From: Pseudomonas sp. CHM02
Lineage (GTDB): Bacteria; Pseudomonadota; Gammaproteobacteria; Pseudomonadales; Pseudomonadaceae
Direction of reading: 5' to 3'
Assembly: GCF_000612585.1 (NCBI RefSeq)
Contig: NZ_JFCA01000012.1
Location: forward strand, 62,001-126,000
DNA length: 64,000 nt
Shown: positions 17,821-29,335 of the stretch, piece by piece
Layout: every line of letters begins with the position of its first letter
Numbering within the stretch: the stretch's first letter is position 1
The notes under the pieces: generated by a model
The model's database searches: none
Seen by the model: the letters and a program-made list of their open reading frames with translations, nothing else
What the model was told of the DNA's origin: nothing
Program-made: the position numbers and the translations under genes

Positions 17821-18072
17821 CCCGATCTCTCCATGTTTAACCAACAGTCAAGGGCCAGAGCCCCCCCAAACCCCCCATGGTTTCCATGGACGGCGATGCA
17901 GCTTTTTGTGGTGAGCGGGCTTGCCCCGCGCTGGGCTGCGCAGCAGCCCCAATAGCCTCACCACATCTCTCCAGATAGAGCCCTGTGGCAGTGTTGGGGC
18001 CGCTTCGCGCCCCAGCGCGGGGCAAGCCCGCTCACCACAGAGTTTTACCCATTGGAGGGTTGTCCTTTCAGC
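17821..18072. other. algL-algI intergenic gap
   Basis: This 252-base space is filled mainly by the inverted repeat at 17908-18039. Next to algI there is a C-rich stretch (CCCCCCC AAA CCCCCC near 17870). I see no clear sigma-70 or AlgU promoter, though internal promoters within the alginate operon have been reported in P. aeruginosa. Confidence 0.4.
17908..18039. repeat. Large REP-like inverted repeat (GTGAGCGGGCTTGCCCCGCG class)
   Basis: GTGGTGAGCGGGCTTGCCCC (left) and GGGGCAAGCCCGCTCACCAC (right) are perfect inverted arms of more than 25 bp that continue into CGCGCTGGG/CCCAGCGCG. The inner sequence has further GC-rich half-repeats. This is a different REP family from the TGTGGGAGC class elsewhere in the window. 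Confidence 0.88.
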
Positions 18073-19182
18073 TCAGGAACCTTTGTTGCCCTTTTCATGC
18101 GTCGGGTCGTAGACCTTGGTCAGGTCGCCCCCGAGCCGGAAAGTCTTGAACGGCTGCATCCCATGCTTGCGCTCGATCACATCCGGGGCGCAGGTGTAGA
18201 GGGTGCAGAAGGGTTCGAGCCAGGCAAACTTCATGTCTTCCTTCAGGTCTTTCATGTCCTGCTCTTTGCCGTTCTTCTGCTCGAAGATCTCCGGGTCTTT
18301 CACCCCGGCGAGCACTTTGTCGCCCAGGCGTTTGAGCGCGCCGTTGTTTTCCTGGCGCAGGTCCACACCGTTGACCAGGGCAAAACTGGCGATCATCGAC
18401 AGTGGCGGCAGGGCGTAGTTGTGATACGACAAGGCGCGTTGCTGACGCTTCAGTTCGTTCGGCAGGAAGCCTTGGTCATCGACCTGGTTTGCGCCGACCT
18501 TGTATTCCTTCACCGCCCAATCAAACAGGTCGCGGCGGTTGGTGGCGACGGACGTTGCCATCACCGACCAGGCGGCCCAGTAGGAGTGGTTGTTGGTTTT
18601 TTCCAGCGGCAGGTTGTCCCAGTCGCTCACCACCTGATCGGCCAGTTTGTTGAACCAGGCTTCGATCAGTTGCGCTTCCTGCTGGTGGTTGGCCAGCGGG
18701 TGCGAGTCGGAGAACTTCAGGCGCACATAGGCCGAAGCCATGCTGCCCAGCGCCCATTTGCGCATCGACTTGCCGGTGTGGTTGAAGTCCTTGGACATCA
18801 ATGCATCCGCCTTGGCCCAGCTGGTCAGCCAGTTGAGCGTGCATTCCAATTGCTCCGGACGACCGTCGCGCATGAACTGCATCACGCGCTTGCTGGTGTC
18901 TTTTTCCAGCTTGGTGATGTCGGCGGTGCTGTCGCGAAAGGCTTTTTCCGATTGCACATTCAGCGTGGAACGGGCCTTGTCCGAACCTTCGTACTTGCTG
19001 CGAAATTGCAGCGAGCCGGTGTACGGCGCCGGCATGGCGTCGCAGTCATTCTTGAAGTCGCCGGTCTTGAACGCTTCCACCGGGGCGAAGTAGCCCTGGG
19101 GTGGACGCAGTGGCGCGGCGGCGTTGACTGAGCCGGCGAACATCGCCAGGCCCAGCAGCGTTGGAATCAATAACTTCTGCAT
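18073..19182 (-). CDS. algL: Alginate lyase AlgL
   Basis: Periplasmic polymannuronate lyase (369 residues, family PL5) that clears alginate left in the periplasm during export. The signal peptide is [21 protein letters not shown]. The catalytic NNHSYWAAW motif lies in the middle, followed by the aromatic/Arg-containing helices of the alpha/alpha barrel. I start at 19182, because GAGG seven bases before it is a good ribosome-binding site; an ATG at 19194 lacks one. algX ends 8 bases upstream. Confidence 0.96.
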   Translation of the reverse strand: MQKLLIPTLLGLAMFAGSVNAAAPLRPPQGYFAPVEAFKTGDFKNDCDAMPAPYTGSLQFRSKYEGSDKARSTLNVQSEKAFRDSTADITKLEKDTSKRVMQFMRDGRPEQLECTLNWLTSWAKADALMSKDFNHTGKSMRKWALGSMASAYVRLKFSDSHPLANHQQEAQLIEAWFNKLADQVVSDWDNLPLEKTNNHSYWAAWSVMATSVATNRRDLFDWAVKEYKVGANQVDDQGFLPNELKRQQRALSYHNYALPPLSMIASFALVNGVDLRQENNGALKRLGDKVLAGVKDPEIFEQKNGKEQDMKDLKEDMKFAWLEPFCTLYTCAPDVIERKHGMQPFKTFRLGGDLTKVYDPTHEKGNKGS

Positions 19183-19190
19183 AGGTAACC

Positions 19191-20639
19191 TCATTGCCCA
19201 GTTGACGCGGTCTGTTGACCACTGGCTGGGAATACGTTGCGTGTGCAAATTTTCGCTTCGACTTTCTGCGCGGCAGCGCCCGCTTCCGGACCCTGCACTT
19301 CCACGGCCAGCAAGTTCTGCGAGGCCCAGTCTTCATCGGTGCGCAGTTCAAAGGCGAAACGCCCGTCTGTATCGGATGTTTCGGGTTTCTCGATCTTGAT
19401 GTCCTCGTGGCGCCCGTTCATGTACCAGAGGGTGGCTTGCAGGGTTTTCACCGACGGGTCGGCGAAGCGGATATCAACCTGATGGTTGGCGTTGCGCAGG
19501 TCTTTGTTCGAACTGTTAACCAGCAATTCGTTCTTGCCGGGTTTCAATGTCGTGCTGGCCGTCATCTGCGCGGTCTTGCCTTCGCAGCCGTTGTCGAGCA
19601 GGGCCATCATCTGGCGGTAGATGGTTTCCTGGTCGAGGCGATACAGTGGCGAGAACTCCCAGATCAGGATCTTCGGCGGGGTCTTCTGGAATTCGTCGCT
19701 GCCCAGGTATTGGATCATCGAGCCTTCCAGGCCACCGCCGGGGAAGGCGACGTTGAGGATGTCGGCACCGATTTCCTGTTCCAGGAAACCGGCGAAGTTG
19801 TAGTTCTTGCCGCTGTGGCTGGTACCCACCAGGGTGATCTGCGGGTTGCCCGAGTCGCCGAACAGATCGCCGTCGCCCGCTTCGCCCTTGGGCTCGGTGG
19901 TGAACTGGTCCATGTACTGGATCGCGTAGCTGGTGCCGCACAGTTGCCCGGCCATGTTGTGCAGGGTGCCGGTCTTGCCCATGCGTCCGGAGCGCTTGGT
20001 CTCGAACTCGCGCTGCGGGATGCCGGCAAACTCCGGCATGGCACGCACTTTGGCACCGACGATTTTCGCCGTGCGCTGGGCGCCATACGGGGTCCAGTGC
20101 TGGTCGCCGCGGAAGTAGAAATCGTGGGCCGGCAGTTCATCCGGCAATTGCTCGTCTGTCAACGGCGACAGGTCCGGCACCACGTAGCCCATCTTGGCGA
20201 AACGGCCGAGCATGGTCTTGTAGTTACCCAGGGCCTTGTCGAAATCGAACTTGGCTTTCTCTTCCGGGTTGAGTTTGTTGCGGTTCACCAGGCCACGGGT
20301 CGGCTGGTAGACCACCACCAGTTCCACGCCCTTGGCCTTGAACGCGTCGTGCAGTTGTTGCATGCGTTTGTAGCCGGCGGGCGATGTGTCGAACTCGGTG
20401 CGCAGGTCTTCCTGGGTACGGAACAGCCAGTCGCCCTGGGCTTGTACCAGGGTGGTGAAGTTCTGCTGGTAGCGCGTGGTGTAGTTCTTCGCGTCGTGGG
20501 CGGCCGGGCACAGGCTGCAGCACGGCTCGGCGGTGAAGGTCGGCGCCTGCACTTCGTCGGCGCGTACGCCCTGGCTGGCCGCCAGCAGGCCGAGGGTCAG
20601 ACCCGAGAGGCTCAGCAGTTTGATCATGTGTGGGTGCAT
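19191..20639 (-). CDS. algX: Alginate biosynthesis acetyltransferase AlgX
   Basis: A 482-residue periplasmic protein with a SGNH acetyltransferase domain followed by a carbohydrate-binding module; it acetylates alginate and is part of the export complex. Visible catalytic pieces are [11 protein letters not shown] (Asp/His) and [15 protein letters not shown] (Ser). Cysteines near the mature N terminus ([10 protein letters not shown]) are typical. Start at 20639 is chosen for AGGA nine bases upstream; the ATG at 20648 touches that site. It begins 11 bases after algG. Confidence 0.96.
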   Translation of the reverse strand: MHPHMIKLLSLSGLTLGLLAASQGVRADEVQAPTFTAEPCCSLCPAAHDAKNYTTRYQQNFTTLVQAQGDWLFRTQEDLRTEFDTSPAGYKRMQQLHDAFKAKGVELVVVYQPTRGLVNRNKLNPEEKAKFDFDKALGNYKTMLGRFAKMGYVVPDLSPLTDEQLPDELPAHDFYFRGDQHWTPYGAQRTAKIVGAKVRAMPEFAGIPQREFETKRSGRMGKTGTLHNMAGQLCGTSYAIQYMDQFTTEPKGEAGDGDLFGDSGNPQITLVGTSHSGKNYNFAGFLEQEIGADILNVAFPGGGLEGSMIQYLGSDEFQKTPPKILIWEFSPLYRLDQETIYRQMMALLDNGCEGKTAQMTASTTLKPGKNELLVNSSNKDLRNANHQVDIRFADPSVKTLQATLWYMNGRHEDIKIEKPETSDTDGRFAFELRTDEDWASQNLLAVEVQGPEAGAAAQKVEAKICTRNVFPASGQQTASTGQ

Positions 20640-20650
20640 AAGGGTCATCC

Positions 20651-22225
20651 TCAGTCCTGCAATTCGGTCTGGCGTTCGACAGGGTCGATCAGCACGGCTT
20701 TCTGCTGGCGCACCAGCAGGTCGAGAATCTCTTCCTGGCGATCGCCCAGCACGCCGTTGAAGCTGATGCCGCTGGACTTGGTCGGCGCCAGCATCGACAC
20801 GCGGTACAGCTCGACGCTCAACGGCGAGTCGATGGACAGCGGCCCGCTGCCGTTACCCGCCAGTTCACCGCCGACCACGATCAGCGAGACCTTGGCGTCG
20901 AACGGGTCGAGGGCGATGTCACGGTCGGTGTCGGTCAGGTCCTTGATGTGGCCGTAGAGGCCGGTCAGGCCGTTGGCCATCGAGGTGTTTTCGTACAACT
21001 TGATGTTCACGCTGTTACGCACACGAATACCGTGGCGACGGTTGGCAATCACCTTGTTGCCCCACAACAGGTTGTCACCGCTCTCATAGAGGGTGATGCC
21101 GTCGGTGTGGTTGCGGTAGAACTCGTTGTCGGCCACGAAGTTGTTGACGCTGTTGCGGTCGAGCACCAGGCCCGAGAGCTTGTTGTCGTAGCTGCGGTTG
21201 TTGAAGATGAAGCTGTCGTTCACTTCCCGGGAAATGATGATGCCGTGCTTCTTCTTGGTGCCGTAGACGGTGTTGTCCGCGATGATCAGGCCGTGGGAAC
21301 GGTCGTGGGGGTCAATGCCGTAGACGATGTTGTCCTTGTAGGTATTGCCCTTGATCACGAAGTTCGTGGTCTCGTAGCAGTAGAAGCCGTACCACATGTC
21401 CGAGAACTCCGAGTCGATGATCCAGCCTGTCGGCTCGGGACGCTTGAGCACCTTGGCCATGTTCGGCGTGTACTGGGAAATACTCACCCCGTACGACTTA
21501 CTGTTGGCGTAGCCGAAGCTGGCCATCTTGGTCTTGGAGATATAAGTCTCGGTGCCGCCCCAGGCCAGCAGGAACGGGCGGAATTCCTTGGGCGACTTGA
21601 ACAGCGCCGGGCCGTTGGCCTTTTCGCTCCAGCCGGTGACTTTGGTGTCACGCACAAACAGCTGGCCGTCGTTGATCAGGAACGAACCGGCTTCCTGGGA
21701 CAGGCGCAGCTCCTGGGTTTTCTTGTCGATTTCCAGGATGCCCTTGCGCCCGACCACGATCGGCAACTTCGCCAGGAACACGCCCGGCGAGGTCTCGCTC
21801 AGGTACTGCTTGGGCACCTTGCCCAGCAGGTCCTTGAGGTTCATGTAGCCGTCGTCGACAAAGATCGCCTGGGGAATGCCGTGTTGGCGCACCACCCATT
21901 CGGCCATCTTGTTGTCACCGCCAATGAAGTCCTTGAGGGCGTCTTCCTGCATCATGCGGCGGATGCTGATCTTGCCCGGCTTGGCGCGCACGATCTTCTT
22001 TTCCATCGCAGCGTCGGTGTAGCCCGACAGGTCCGGCAGGGCCGGCTTGGCCATTTCCAGCGGCGCGGTCGGCGGGCTGGAGATGGTGTAGGTCTTGGCC
22101 TGCTGCAGCTCTTTGGCGATGGTCGGCGCTTTAGCCTGCGGCGCGACCTCGGCCAGGGCAGCGCCGCTTGCCAGCAGCACCGCTGCCGCCAGCAGGGCCG
22201 AGCCTTTGAGGGCTTGAGGGTTCAT
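20651..22225 (-). CDS. algG: Poly(beta-D-mannuronate) C5-epimerase AlgG
   Basis: Periplasmic epimerase (524 residues) that turns D-mannuronate into L-guluronate within the polymer. The signal peptide ends near ASGAALA. A right-handed parallel beta-helix (CASH repeats) fills the second half, with the catalytic DPHD motif in YGIDPHDRSHG, then ISREVNDSFIFNNRS-type turns. Start at 22225 is favoured by GGAG eight bases upstream. The algE stop lies 15 bases before the start. Confidence 0.97.
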   Translation of the reverse strand: MNPQALKGSALLAAAVLLASGAALAEVAPQAKAPTIAKELQQAKTYTISSPPTAPLEMAKPALPDLSGYTDAAMEKKIVRAKPGKISIRRMMQEDALKDFIGGDNKMAEWVVRQHGIPQAIFVDDGYMNLKDLLGKVPKQYLSETSPGVFLAKLPIVVGRKGILEIDKKTQELRLSQEAGSFLINDGQLFVRDTKVTGWSEKANGPALFKSPKEFRPFLLAWGGTETYISKTKMASFGYANSKSYGVSISQYTPNMAKVLKRPEPTGWIIDSEFSDMWYGFYCYETTNFVIKGNTYKDNIVYGIDPHDRSHGLIIADNTVYGTKKKHGIIISREVNDSFIFNNRSYDNKLSGLVLDRNSVNNFVADNEFYRNHTDGITLYESGDNLLWGNKVIANRRHGIRVRNSVNIKLYENTSMANGLTGLYGHIKDLTDTDRDIALDPFDAKVSLIVVGGELAGNGSGPLSIDSPLSVELYRVSMLAPTKSSGISFNGVLGDRQEEILDLLVRQQKAVLIDPVERQTELQD

Positions 22226-22239
22226 TGCGCAGGCTCCCA

Positions 22240-23727
22240 TCAGAACTTCCAAATCACGTCGACAAACGCGCGATGCATGTACGAGTCAACCTGGCTGCCA
22301 TAGGCGTCGCCCGGCTTGAACACGCCTGCACGGAAACGCACCAGGGCCGATGGTTCGTCGATCGACTGGCTGAGTGCGGCCGGAAGCAAACCGGTCTTGA
22401 AGTACTTGGTGACCACCAGGTCCATCTCCTGGCCCAGGTCTTTCTTGCCGTCTTCAAGCGGCAGGGAAGTGCTGGACAGGATCGCGCCGGTCACGTCATC
22501 GGTGTTGTTCTGCACAGCGTCGATGCCGTTGCTGCCCACCGGCTTGTTGCCGTCGACACGCCAGAACTTGTGGTACACCAGGCTGGCGTCGTAGTCCTCG
22601 CGCAGCTGCCAGGAACCGAACAGGCTCATCGACTGCATGTTGTTCATCTCGCCACGGAAGGCTTCGCCGAAGCGGTGCACGCGGGACTGGGTGCCGGTCC
22701 AGTTCGAACGGTTGCTTTGCAGGCCGTTCTGTTCGTACTCGGCGCTGGCGCGGGAGTAGGCCGCACCTACTTGCCACTGTGGGTCCAGACGCAGGCGGAT
22801 ACCCAGGTCGGTGGCCCAGCCATTCACGTCATCGCTGCGCTTGGCCGTGGTCGGGCGGGTGCCGTCGGCGTTCAAGGCGTTGACCGTGTCGCGGTCGCCC
22901 TGCATGCCGGTGATGCTCGCCCAGTAGTTGACGGTGTTGGTGTTGCGCCAGTTGTAGGCATCGCTGTTGGCTTCGATGCCGAGCCAGGTCAGGTCGCCGT
23001 TTTCGCGCTTGTCCAACGAGTCGGTCGGTACGCCGGGTTCCGGGTAGTCGAGCTTGCCGTTGTCATGGGTGTGGTGACCGCGCAGGCCGATCCACTGGCC
23101 TGGCGTCCATTGGTAGGCGGCGTCGGCGTAGAGGTGCTGACGGTCCTTGTCCTTGGGCGACAGTTCCTTGAGGTCGGTGCGGTATTCGCTGAAGCGTTCA
23201 GCAACGCCGACGTTGGCCTTGAGCAGGGTGGTGTCGAAGGTCCAGTTCAGCGCTTCGATGTTGGTGTCGCGCCATTGGCCGTCGTCATTGCGCAGGCGTT
23301 GGCGACCCAGCTTGAGGAGTTCGCCTGGGTAAGGCGTGAAGCCGCTGTAGCCGATCCAGAACTCGCGCATGCCCAAGTAGTTTTTCTTGGCCTTGCGGTC
23401 GTTGTTGGTGGTCTGCTGGTTTTCGTCATCCGCCGACTGTTGCAGGGGGTCGGTCTCGATGATGTCGCTCGACACCACCGCCTGGCCCATGGCGTAGGCG
23501 CTCCAGTTGCCGCTTTCACCATAGATCCACGGGCGCAGGTCGAGGGCGATACCGTTGACGTCGCCGCCTTTCTGCGTGCCGAGGTCGCGGTCATCTTCGG
23601 ACTGGGCGGTGGCTTTCACTTCCAGGCCGAAGTTCTTGGCTTCGGTCAGCGCGGCCAGGGTCGGGCACGACCACAGCAGGGCGAAGGTCAGGCCGATACC
23701 GGCCTTGACGAATGGGTTGAGCTTCAT
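22240..23727 (-). CDS. algE: Alginate export porin AlgE
   Basis: Outer-membrane beta-barrel (495 residues) through which nascent alginate leaves the cell. It has a signal peptide ([15 protein letters not shown]), then a long series of amphipathic strands with conserved barrel stretches such as [20 protein letters not shown], and a C-terminal Phe (VDVIWKF) typical for outer-membrane insertion. The ATG overlaps the algK stop (ATGA), so the two are translationally coupled. Confidence 0.96.
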   Translation of the reverse strand: MKLNPFVKAGIGLTFALLWSCPTLAALTEAKNFGLEVKATAQSEDDRDLGTQKGGDVNGIALDLRPWIYGESGNWSAYAMGQAVVSSDIIETDPLQQSADDENQQTTNNDRKAKKNYLGMREFWIGYSGFTPYPGELLKLGRQRLRNDDGQWRDTNIEALNWTFDTTLLKANVGVAERFSEYRTDLKELSPKDKDRQHLYADAAYQWTPGQWIGLRGHHTHDNGKLDYPEPGVPTDSLDKRENGDLTWLGIEANSDAYNWRNTNTVNYWASITGMQGDRDTVNALNADGTRPTTAKRSDDVNGWATDLGIRLRLDPQWQVGAAYSRASAEYEQNGLQSNRSNWTGTQSRVHRFGEAFRGEMNNMQSMSLFGSWQLREDYDASLVYHKFWRVDGNKPVGSNGIDAVQNNTDDVTGAILSSTSLPLEDGKKDLGQEMDLVVTKYFKTGLLPAALSQSIDEPSALVRFRAGVFKPGDAYGSQVDSYMHRAFVDVIWKF

Positions 23728-25220
23728 AGGGATTCCTCGCCGTCTTCTTCTTCCAGGGCGTGCAGTTGCAGCGTGCTCTGGGCCAGGGTGCCGCGGACGG
23801 CCAGTTCCTGTTGCACCAGGCGTTGGCCTTGGGCGCGTTGCTCCGGAGTGAGCGGGGTTTCGAGCTGCGCGGCCAAGTCATTGGCCTCTGGCGTGTCCTG
23901 GGCTTTAGCCAGTTGGCTGAAGACATAGGCATTCAACGGGTCGGGCTTGGTGCCCTTGCCTTGGGAAAACAATTGGGCGATGGCGAAGTCGGCGCTGTTC
24001 TGGCCGTTGCGCGCAGCGGTCAGCAAATGGTCCAGGGCTTTTTGCGGGTAGACCTTGCCCAAGTAGCCACGGCGGTAGATCTGGCCGAGGTAGTAATCGG
24101 CGGCCACTTCCTTGCCCACGGCTTTTTCGAAGTGCGCTTCGGCGGCCTTGGCGTCGGCTGGCACCCACTTGCCTTCGTAGTAGAGCTTGCCCAGCAACAG
24201 CTCGGCGCGTGGCTGGTCGGCGGCGCGGCCGTTGTCCAGGTACTTCATCATCTGGTCGACGTCGCCCAGTTCGGGGAAGTCGTAGAGCAGTTGCGCCAGG
24301 CTGACCCACGATGCCGGGTAGCCGGGGGCGATTTTTTCCAGCAGCGTCTGGGCGGTTTTTTCGTCGGTCTTGCCAAGCGATGCATCACCCAATACACGGG
24401 CTACGCTGTCGACGCGTTGTGCGGTGACGGTGCCACGGCTGTAGCCGGCTTCCATCTGCTTGAGCAGCTCGGCCTGTTTTTCCGGCTCGGCTTTTTTCTG
24501 GTAGACCGTGGCCAGTTCGACGTAGCAGATATCGGTGGTGTTCAGCGCGGCTTTACAGGTGCGCTCCACGTCATCCAGATGCTGGTCGTAGGTGTCCTGG
24601 GTACGATACAGCAGCACCTGGGCGAGGCCGGCTTCCGGGTAACCGGCGGCCTGCCACTTGCTGATCTGCTGCTGGGCATTCACGTTCGGGAAGCTGTGTG
24701 GGTATTGCAGGTACAGCATCGCCAGTGGGATCAGGGTGTTGCCTTCGCCATTGGCAAAGGCTTTTTTCAGCAGGCCTTCGGCTTCATGGTGTTCGGCTTC
24801 GGTGCTGCCAGGCTTGGCCACCAGCAGGCGACCGAGACGGGCCTGGGCGCGTGGCGAGGTGTCCGCCGCCGCACGGTAGGTGGCTTCGGCCTGTTTGATT
24901 TGCGCCGGATCGCGGGTGCCTACCTGGATGTCGGCCAGGCCCACCTGGGCCTCGCTGTAACCCAGGTCTGCCAGTTGCTGGTAATTCTGCTGGGCGGTGA
25001 CGGTGTCGCCACGCTTGAGCGCTTCATTGGCCAGGCGCTGGTCGGGCAGGCCGGCGCAACCGGCGAGGCTGACCGCAACAGCCAGCAACGCCGCAGTTCC
25101 CATGTGGGAGCGGGCTTGCTCGCGAAGGGGCCCTGTCAGTTGATGCATGTGTTGGCTGACACACTGCTTTCGCGAGCAAGCCCGCTCCCACAGGGATTGC
25201 GGTGTTTTTGAGAGAGTCAT
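23724..25220 (-). CDS. algK: Alginate export lipoprotein AlgK, with a REP doublet in its 5' coding region
   Basis: Outer-membrane lipoprotein scaffold of the export complex, made of TPR/Sel1-like repeats; it helps AlgE localise. The lipobox is [10 protein letters not shown]. The start at 25220 ([11 protein letters not shown]) has AGAGGA ten bases upstream. Codons 12-40 are REP sequence (25103-25192) read in frame, giving [19 protein letters not shown] residues between a basic N terminus and the hydrophobic core, so the signal peptide has an n-region of about 40 residues. A REP-derived ATG at 25103 could start a short form ([16 protein letters not shown]) that lacks basic residues. The mature part looks intact. 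Confidence 0.93.
   Translation of the reverse strand: MTLSKTPQSLWERACSRKQCVSQHMHQLTGPLREQARSHMGTAALLAVAVSLAGCAGLPDQRLANEALKRGDTVTAQQNYQQLADLGYSEAQVGLADIQVGTRDPAQIKQAEATYRAAADTSPRAQARLGRLLVAKPGSTEAEHHEAEGLLKKAFANGEGNTLIPLAMLYLQYPHSFPNVNAQQQISKWQAAGYPEAGLAQVLLYRTQDTYDQHLDDVERTCKAALNTTDICYVELATVYQKKAEPEKQAELLKQMEAGYSRGTVTAQRVDSVARVLGDASLGKTDEKTAQTLLEKIAPGYPASWVSLAQLLYDFPELGDVDQMMKYLDNGRAADQPRAELLLGKLYYEGKWVPADAKAAEAHFEKAVGKEVAADYYLGQIYRRGYLGKVYPQKALDHLLTAARNGQNSADFAIAQLFSQGKGTKPDPLNAYVFSQLAKAQDTPEANDLAAQLETPLTPEQRAQGQRLVQQELAVRGTLAQSTLQLHALEEEDGEESL
25103..25192. repeat. REP doublet inside algK
   Basis: TGTGGGAGCGGGCTTGCTCG and CGAGCAAGCCCGCTCCCACA form a perfect inverted pair of more than 20 bp, here within coding sequence. 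Length is 90 bases, a multiple of three, so the algK frame is kept through it. Its arm (GAGCGGGCTTGCTCGCGAA) is a subtype not seen elsewhere in this window. Confidence 0.92.
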
Positions 25221-25238
25221 CACAGGCATGTCCTCTGC

Positions 25239-26420
25239 TTACAGACCGTTGGCCATGGCTTTGTCGATCAGCCAGTTCAGGGACGGGCCACGGTCGCTGG
25301 TCACTTCCACCGGGCGACCGGCGTAGGTGGTGTCCAGCGGCGCATCAGGCTTGATCTGCACGCGAATGTCGGAAGACAGGTCGGCGCTGTTCAGGCTGGT
25401 GCTGCTGACGATGGTGCCGGTGCGGACTTGTTCTTCGTCGGCCACCTGGAAGTTCACCGGTGTCCCCTGGCGAACATCACCGAACTGGCGATAGGTGAAG
25501 CGCGCTTCAACATTGGCCAGGCTGCCGCGCGGTACCAGTTGGAAGATCACATCGCCTTTATTGGCGTACTGGCCGTCGGCGACCATTTGCTGGGCAACCA
25601 CGCAATCGCAGGGCGACGTCAGGGTGCCGGTCATTTGCTTGCCGAACAGCTCTTCGACCTTGGCCGGTTGCAGTTGGTCTTCGTCCAGGTGGCCCTTGAG
25701 TACATCGAGCATGCTGGTGCTGAAGGTCGCCAACGGCGCGCCTTTGGCGGCAATCGCGTCTCCTTTGAGCAGGCTCTGCACGGTGCCGTCACGCGGCATG
25801 GTCACGTTCATGCCCGGTACGCTGACGATGCCCGCCTGGGCGTGGCTGACGAAGTACATGCCGTAGATCGACTTGAAGACAAAACCGAACGCGGCGAGGC
25901 CGACCAGGAAGATCGCCAGGCTGAACGTCACGGCGCGCAGGCGGCCGAATGCGCTCATGTTGCTGCCGCCGTCCTTGACCTTGCGCGCCTTGGTGAAGTT
26001 GTCGCGCTGCAGGGTCGCCAGTACGTCGCCCATGGTCACGATGTCACCGGACAGGTGCGAGGTGATCAGGTGGCGCAGGGTCGAGATGTCCTGAGCGTCG
26101 AGGTTCTGGAACTGGCAACCGGTGCGACCCGTCTGGCGGTCGTAGGAGCGAATTTGCAGCTCTACATCCATGGCCAGGCCAAGGTTGTCGATGACGAACT
26201 GCAGGCGGCCCTTGTGCACTTCACCCACGGTCAGTGGCTGGGTGGCGGTGAACGCCAGGCCGCCGGCGGAGAGGTCGATCACCCGTGCTTCGGTCTGGGT
26301 GCGGTCGGTGTTGAAGAAGCGCAGCTTGGCCGGGATTTTGACCCGGGCATGTTGGCGCTGGGCTTCGGACTCGTGGACAACGTTGGCGTTTACTTGGCTA
26401 TTCATGGTGTTCTGACTCAT
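25239..26420 (-). CDS. alg44: Alginate polymerisation protein Alg44 (c-di-GMP receptor)
   Basis: A 393-residue inner-membrane protein that activates Alg8 when its PilZ domain binds c-di-GMP. The PilZ motifs are complete: RQHAR at residues 22-26 and DLSAGG near residue 50. A transmembrane helix follows near residues 165-190 (VTFSLAIFLVGLAAFGFVF), then a periplasmic HlyD-like domain linking to AlgE/AlgK. AGGA nine bases before the ATG sets the start. It precedes algK by 18 bases. Confidence 0.96.
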   Translation of the reverse strand: MSQNTMNSQVNANVVHESEAQRQHARVKIPAKLRFFNTDRTQTEARVIDLSAGGLAFTATQPLTVGEVHKGRLQFVIDNLGLAMDVELQIRSYDRQTGRTGCQFQNLDAQDISTLRHLITSHLSGDIVTMGDVLATLQRDNFTKARKVKDGGSNMSAFGRLRAVTFSLAIFLVGLAAFGFVFKSIYGMYFVSHAQAGIVSVPGMNVTMPRDGTVQSLLKGDAIAAKGAPLATFSTSMLDVLKGHLDEDQLQPAKVEELFGKQMTGTLTSPCDCVVAQQMVADGQYANKGDVIFQLVPRGSLANVEARFTYRQFGDVRQGTPVNFQVADEEQVRTGTIVSSTSLNSADLSSDIRVQIKPDAPLDTTYAGRPVEVTSDRGPSLNWLIDKAMANGL

Positions 26421-26453
26421 AGGTGTAGTTCCTAGTTAATTCAGGCTTGGCTG

Positions 26454-27935
26454 TCAGACCATCATCAGCAACACGGCGACGAAAATGCTGCCGGCGGAGA
26501 AGGTCATGGTCCGAGACGACCAGGTGTTGAACCAACGTTGAAAGCTGGCCAAATCGCGGGTCAGTTTGGTGTCCTGGCGGGTCCAGGACTGTTGATCAAG
26601 GCGGAAGAACACGTAGATCTTCACCAACGCGCCCATGATCTGGTTGTAATAGAGAATCGCCGGGTACGCCGGGCCGATCTTGTGGCCGGAGCACGACAGC
26701 AGCAGGGTCAGAATCAGGCGGGTGATGCCGATCCACAGCAGGTACGCGAGGATGAACGCACCGCCGTACTTGAAGGTGGCGATGATCGCCACCGTCAGGC
26801 CGAGCAGGGAGGTCCACATCGACACGCGCTGGTCGAACAACACGATGCTGGTGAACAGGCCCAGCCGGCGTACACCCAGGCCCAGGGCGCGGGAGTTCTG
26901 GCGCAGGTTGTTGCCGTACCAGCGGAACATCAGCTTGCGGCTGGCCTTGATGAAGCTCTTTTCCGGCGGGTGTTCCACGGTGTGGATCGCCGCGTCCGGC
27001 ACGTAGAAGGTGTCGTAGCCCAGGCGCATCAGGCTGAACCAGCTGGACTTGTCATCACCGGTAAGGAACTTGAAGCGGCCCAGGCGCCAGTGTTGCAGCG
27101 AGTCGCTTTCCACGTCGGCGATAAAGCCCGGGTCGGTCACGACATTGGCGCGGAACACCGACATACGACCGGTCATGGTCAGTACGCGTTTGGACAGGGC
27201 CATGGAGCACATGTTGATGTGGCGTTGGGCGAAGCGCAGTTTGTGCCACTCGCTCATGATGTAGCCGCCGCGCACTTCGCAGAACTCGTTGGTGGTCAGG
27301 CCGCCGACATTGCCGAACAGCTGGAACCACGGCACGGTCTTGCGGACCACGCCTTCGGCGAGCACGGTGTCGCCATCGATCACCGCGACCACCGCGCGTT
27401 CATCCGGCAGGTGGCGGGAGATGGCGCGGAAACCGAAGGCCAGGCCGTCGCGCTTGCCGGTACCGGCGATGCGCACGAAGTCGAGCTTGACGTGGTCCGG
27501 CGGGTTCATGCGTTCCCACAGGCTTTTCACCAGCAGCTCATCGGACATTTCCACCAGCGAACAGACCACGGTGGTGGGGAAGCCGCATTCGATGGCTTCG
27601 CGGATTACCGAGCTGTAGACCTGCGCGGTGGTCAGCGCATCGATACGGAAACTGGTGACCATCAGGAACACATGGGACGGGTCGGCAGCCTTGCCCAGCT
27701 TGCGCACTTTGCGGCGCAGATGCGGGTAGACCACGTACAGGAACAGCATGCCGCGAAAGAAATGCGTCGCACCCATCGAGTAGCGCCAGATGCCGACGGC
27801 GCCAATCAGGAAAATAAAATTCTTCGACTCGGAGTCGAACGTACTCGCCGGCAAGAGCAGGGCGAGTCCCATCAGCAGGCTCAGAAAGAACAGCCAGCCG
27901 GCGGATTGGAGCAGTACGTGTTTTAACTTGGACAT
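26454..27935 (-). CDS. alg8: Alginate polymerase catalytic subunit Alg8
   Basis: Family 2 glycosyltransferase (493 residues) that polymerises mannuronate from GDP-mannuronate at the inner membrane. It has membrane helices at both ends and a cytoplasmic catalytic loop with VIDGDT, the acidic site [21 protein letters not shown], and an RWYGNN motif in place of Q/RxxRW. I start at 27935 ([10 protein letters not shown]), which gives the usual length; 28 extra codons upstream would be atypical. The start lies 83 bases after algD, a gap without a terminator. Confidence 0.96.
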   Translation of the reverse strand: MSKLKHVLLQSAGWLFFLSLLMGLALLLPASTFDSESKNFIFLIGAVGIWRYSMGATHFFRGMLFLYVVYPHLRRKVRKLGKAADPSHVFLMVTSFRIDALTTAQVYSSVIREAIECGFPTTVVCSLVEMSDELLVKSLWERMNPPDHVKLDFVRIAGTGKRDGLAFGFRAISRHLPDERAVVAVIDGDTVLAEGVVRKTVPWFQLFGNVGGLTTNEFCEVRGGYIMSEWHKLRFAQRHINMCSMALSKRVLTMTGRMSVFRANVVTDPGFIADVESDSLQHWRLGRFKFLTGDDKSSWFSLMRLGYDTFYVPDAAIHTVEHPPEKSFIKASRKLMFRWYGNNLRQNSRALGLGVRRLGLFTSIVLFDQRVSMWTSLLGLTVAIIATFKYGGAFILAYLLWIGITRLILTLLLSCSGHKIGPAYPAILYYNQIMGALVKIYVFFRLDQQSWTRQDTKLTRDLASFQRWFNTWSSRTMTFSAGSIFVAVLLMMV

Positions 27936-28018
27936 AAGCGTCATCCGAAGGTGAAGAAGGCTCCAGGCTGCAAGCGCTGGGGATGGGTACGCTTGCAACC
28001 CGGAACTTGCCGTTGCTG

Positions 28019-29335
28019 TTACCAGCAAATGCCTTCGGTGCGGCCGCTGACGCTGGTGGCCTTGGACATGAAGCCCACCAGGTCGACGACTTGCTTGCCG
28101 TGCGGAGCGTTATGCGCCAGGGCACGGAACTTCTCATCGCGGTTGCCCAGGATGATCACGTCGGAGTTGTTGATCACGTCGTCGAAGTTCGAGTTGAGCA
28201 GGGACGACACGTGCGGGATCTTGCCTTCGATGTAGTCTTTGTTCGCGCCGTGGACACGGGCGTACTCGACGTTGCTGTCGTAGATGCTCAGGTCGTAGCC
28301 TTTGCCGATCAGCATTTCGGCCAGTTCGACCAATGGGCTTTCGCGCAGGTCATCGGTACCGGCCTTGAAGCTCAGGCCCAGCAGCGCGACTTTGCGTTTG
28401 TCGTGGCTGGACACGATGTCGAAGGCGTTCTGTACCTGGGATTCGTTGCTGCGCATCAGCGAGTTGAGCAACGGCGCTTCCACGTCCAGGGAGCTGGCGC
28501 GGTAGGTGAGGGCGCGCACGTCTTTGGGCAGGCACGAACCACCGAAGGCGAAGCCAGGGCGCATGTAGTACTGGGACAGGTTGAGCGTCTTGTCCTGGCA
28601 GACCACTTCCATCACTTCGCGACCGTCGACGCCGACAGCCTTGGCAATGTTGCCGATCTCGTTGGCGAAGGTCACTTTGGTGGCGTGCCACACGTTGCAG
28701 GTGTACTTGATCATCTCGGCAACGGCGATGTCCTTGCGGATGATCGGGGCGTCGAGTTCTTCGTACAGCGACTGCAGGACATCGCCGGAGGCTTTGTCGA
28801 ATTCGCCGATGACGGTCATCGGTGGCAGGTCGTAGTCGGCGATGGCGGTGGATTCACGCAGGAATTCCGGGTTGACCGCAACGCCGAAGTCGACGCCGGC
28901 TTTCTTGCCGGAGCAGTCTTCGAGGATCGGGATCACTACGTTGGCCACGGTGCCTGGCAGCACGGTGCTGCGCACGACCACGGTGTGGCGAGTGGCCTTG
29001 TCACGCAGGACCAGGCCGATCTCGCGGCATACCGCTTCGATGTAGTCCAGTTCCAGGTCGCCGTTTTTCTTGCTCGGCGTACCGACGCAAATCATCGACA
29101 GGTCGGTGTCGCGGATGGCTTCGGCGAAGTTGGTGGTGCCACGCAGTCGGCCGGTTTCGATACCCTGGCTCAACAGCTCGCCCAGACCCGGTTCAACGAT
29201 TGGCGATTTGCCCGCATTGATCAGGTCAATCTTGTCCTTGGAGATGTCTACGCCAACCACTTCGTGGCCACGGGCAGACAGGCAACCGGCACATACTGCG
29301 CCAACGTAACCGAGACCAAATATGCTGATGCGCAT
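28019..29335 (-). CDS. algD: GDP-mannose 6-dehydrogenase AlgD
   Basis: Cytoplasmic NAD-dependent enzyme that oxidises GDP-mannose to GDP-mannuronate, the committed step of alginate synthesis. It has 438 residues, with the Rossmann motif [12 protein letters not shown] at the N terminus and the catalytic cysteine in [13 protein letters not shown]. The start at 29335 is supported by AGAGG eight bases upstream. It is the first gene of the twelve-gene operon and sits below a long leader and regulatory region. Confidence 0.98.
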   Translation of the reverse strand: MRISIFGLGYVGAVCAGCLSARGHEVVGVDISKDKIDLINAGKSPIVEPGLGELLSQGIETGRLRGTTNFAEAIRDTDLSMICVGTPSKKNGDLELDYIEAVCREIGLVLRDKATRHTVVVRSTVLPGTVANVVIPILEDCSGKKAGVDFGVAVNPEFLRESTAIADYDLPPMTVIGEFDKASGDVLQSLYEELDAPIIRKDIAVAEMIKYTCNVWHATKVTFANEIGNIAKAVGVDGREVMEVVCQDKTLNLSQYYMRPGFAFGGSCLPKDVRALTYRASSLDVEAPLLNSLMRSNESQVQNAFDIVSSHDKRKVALLGLSFKAGTDDLRESPLVELAEMLIGKGYDLSIYDSNVEYARVHGANKDYIEGKIPHVSSLLNSNFDDVINNSDVIILGNRDEKFRALAHNAPHGKQVVDLVGFMSKATSVSGRTEGICW

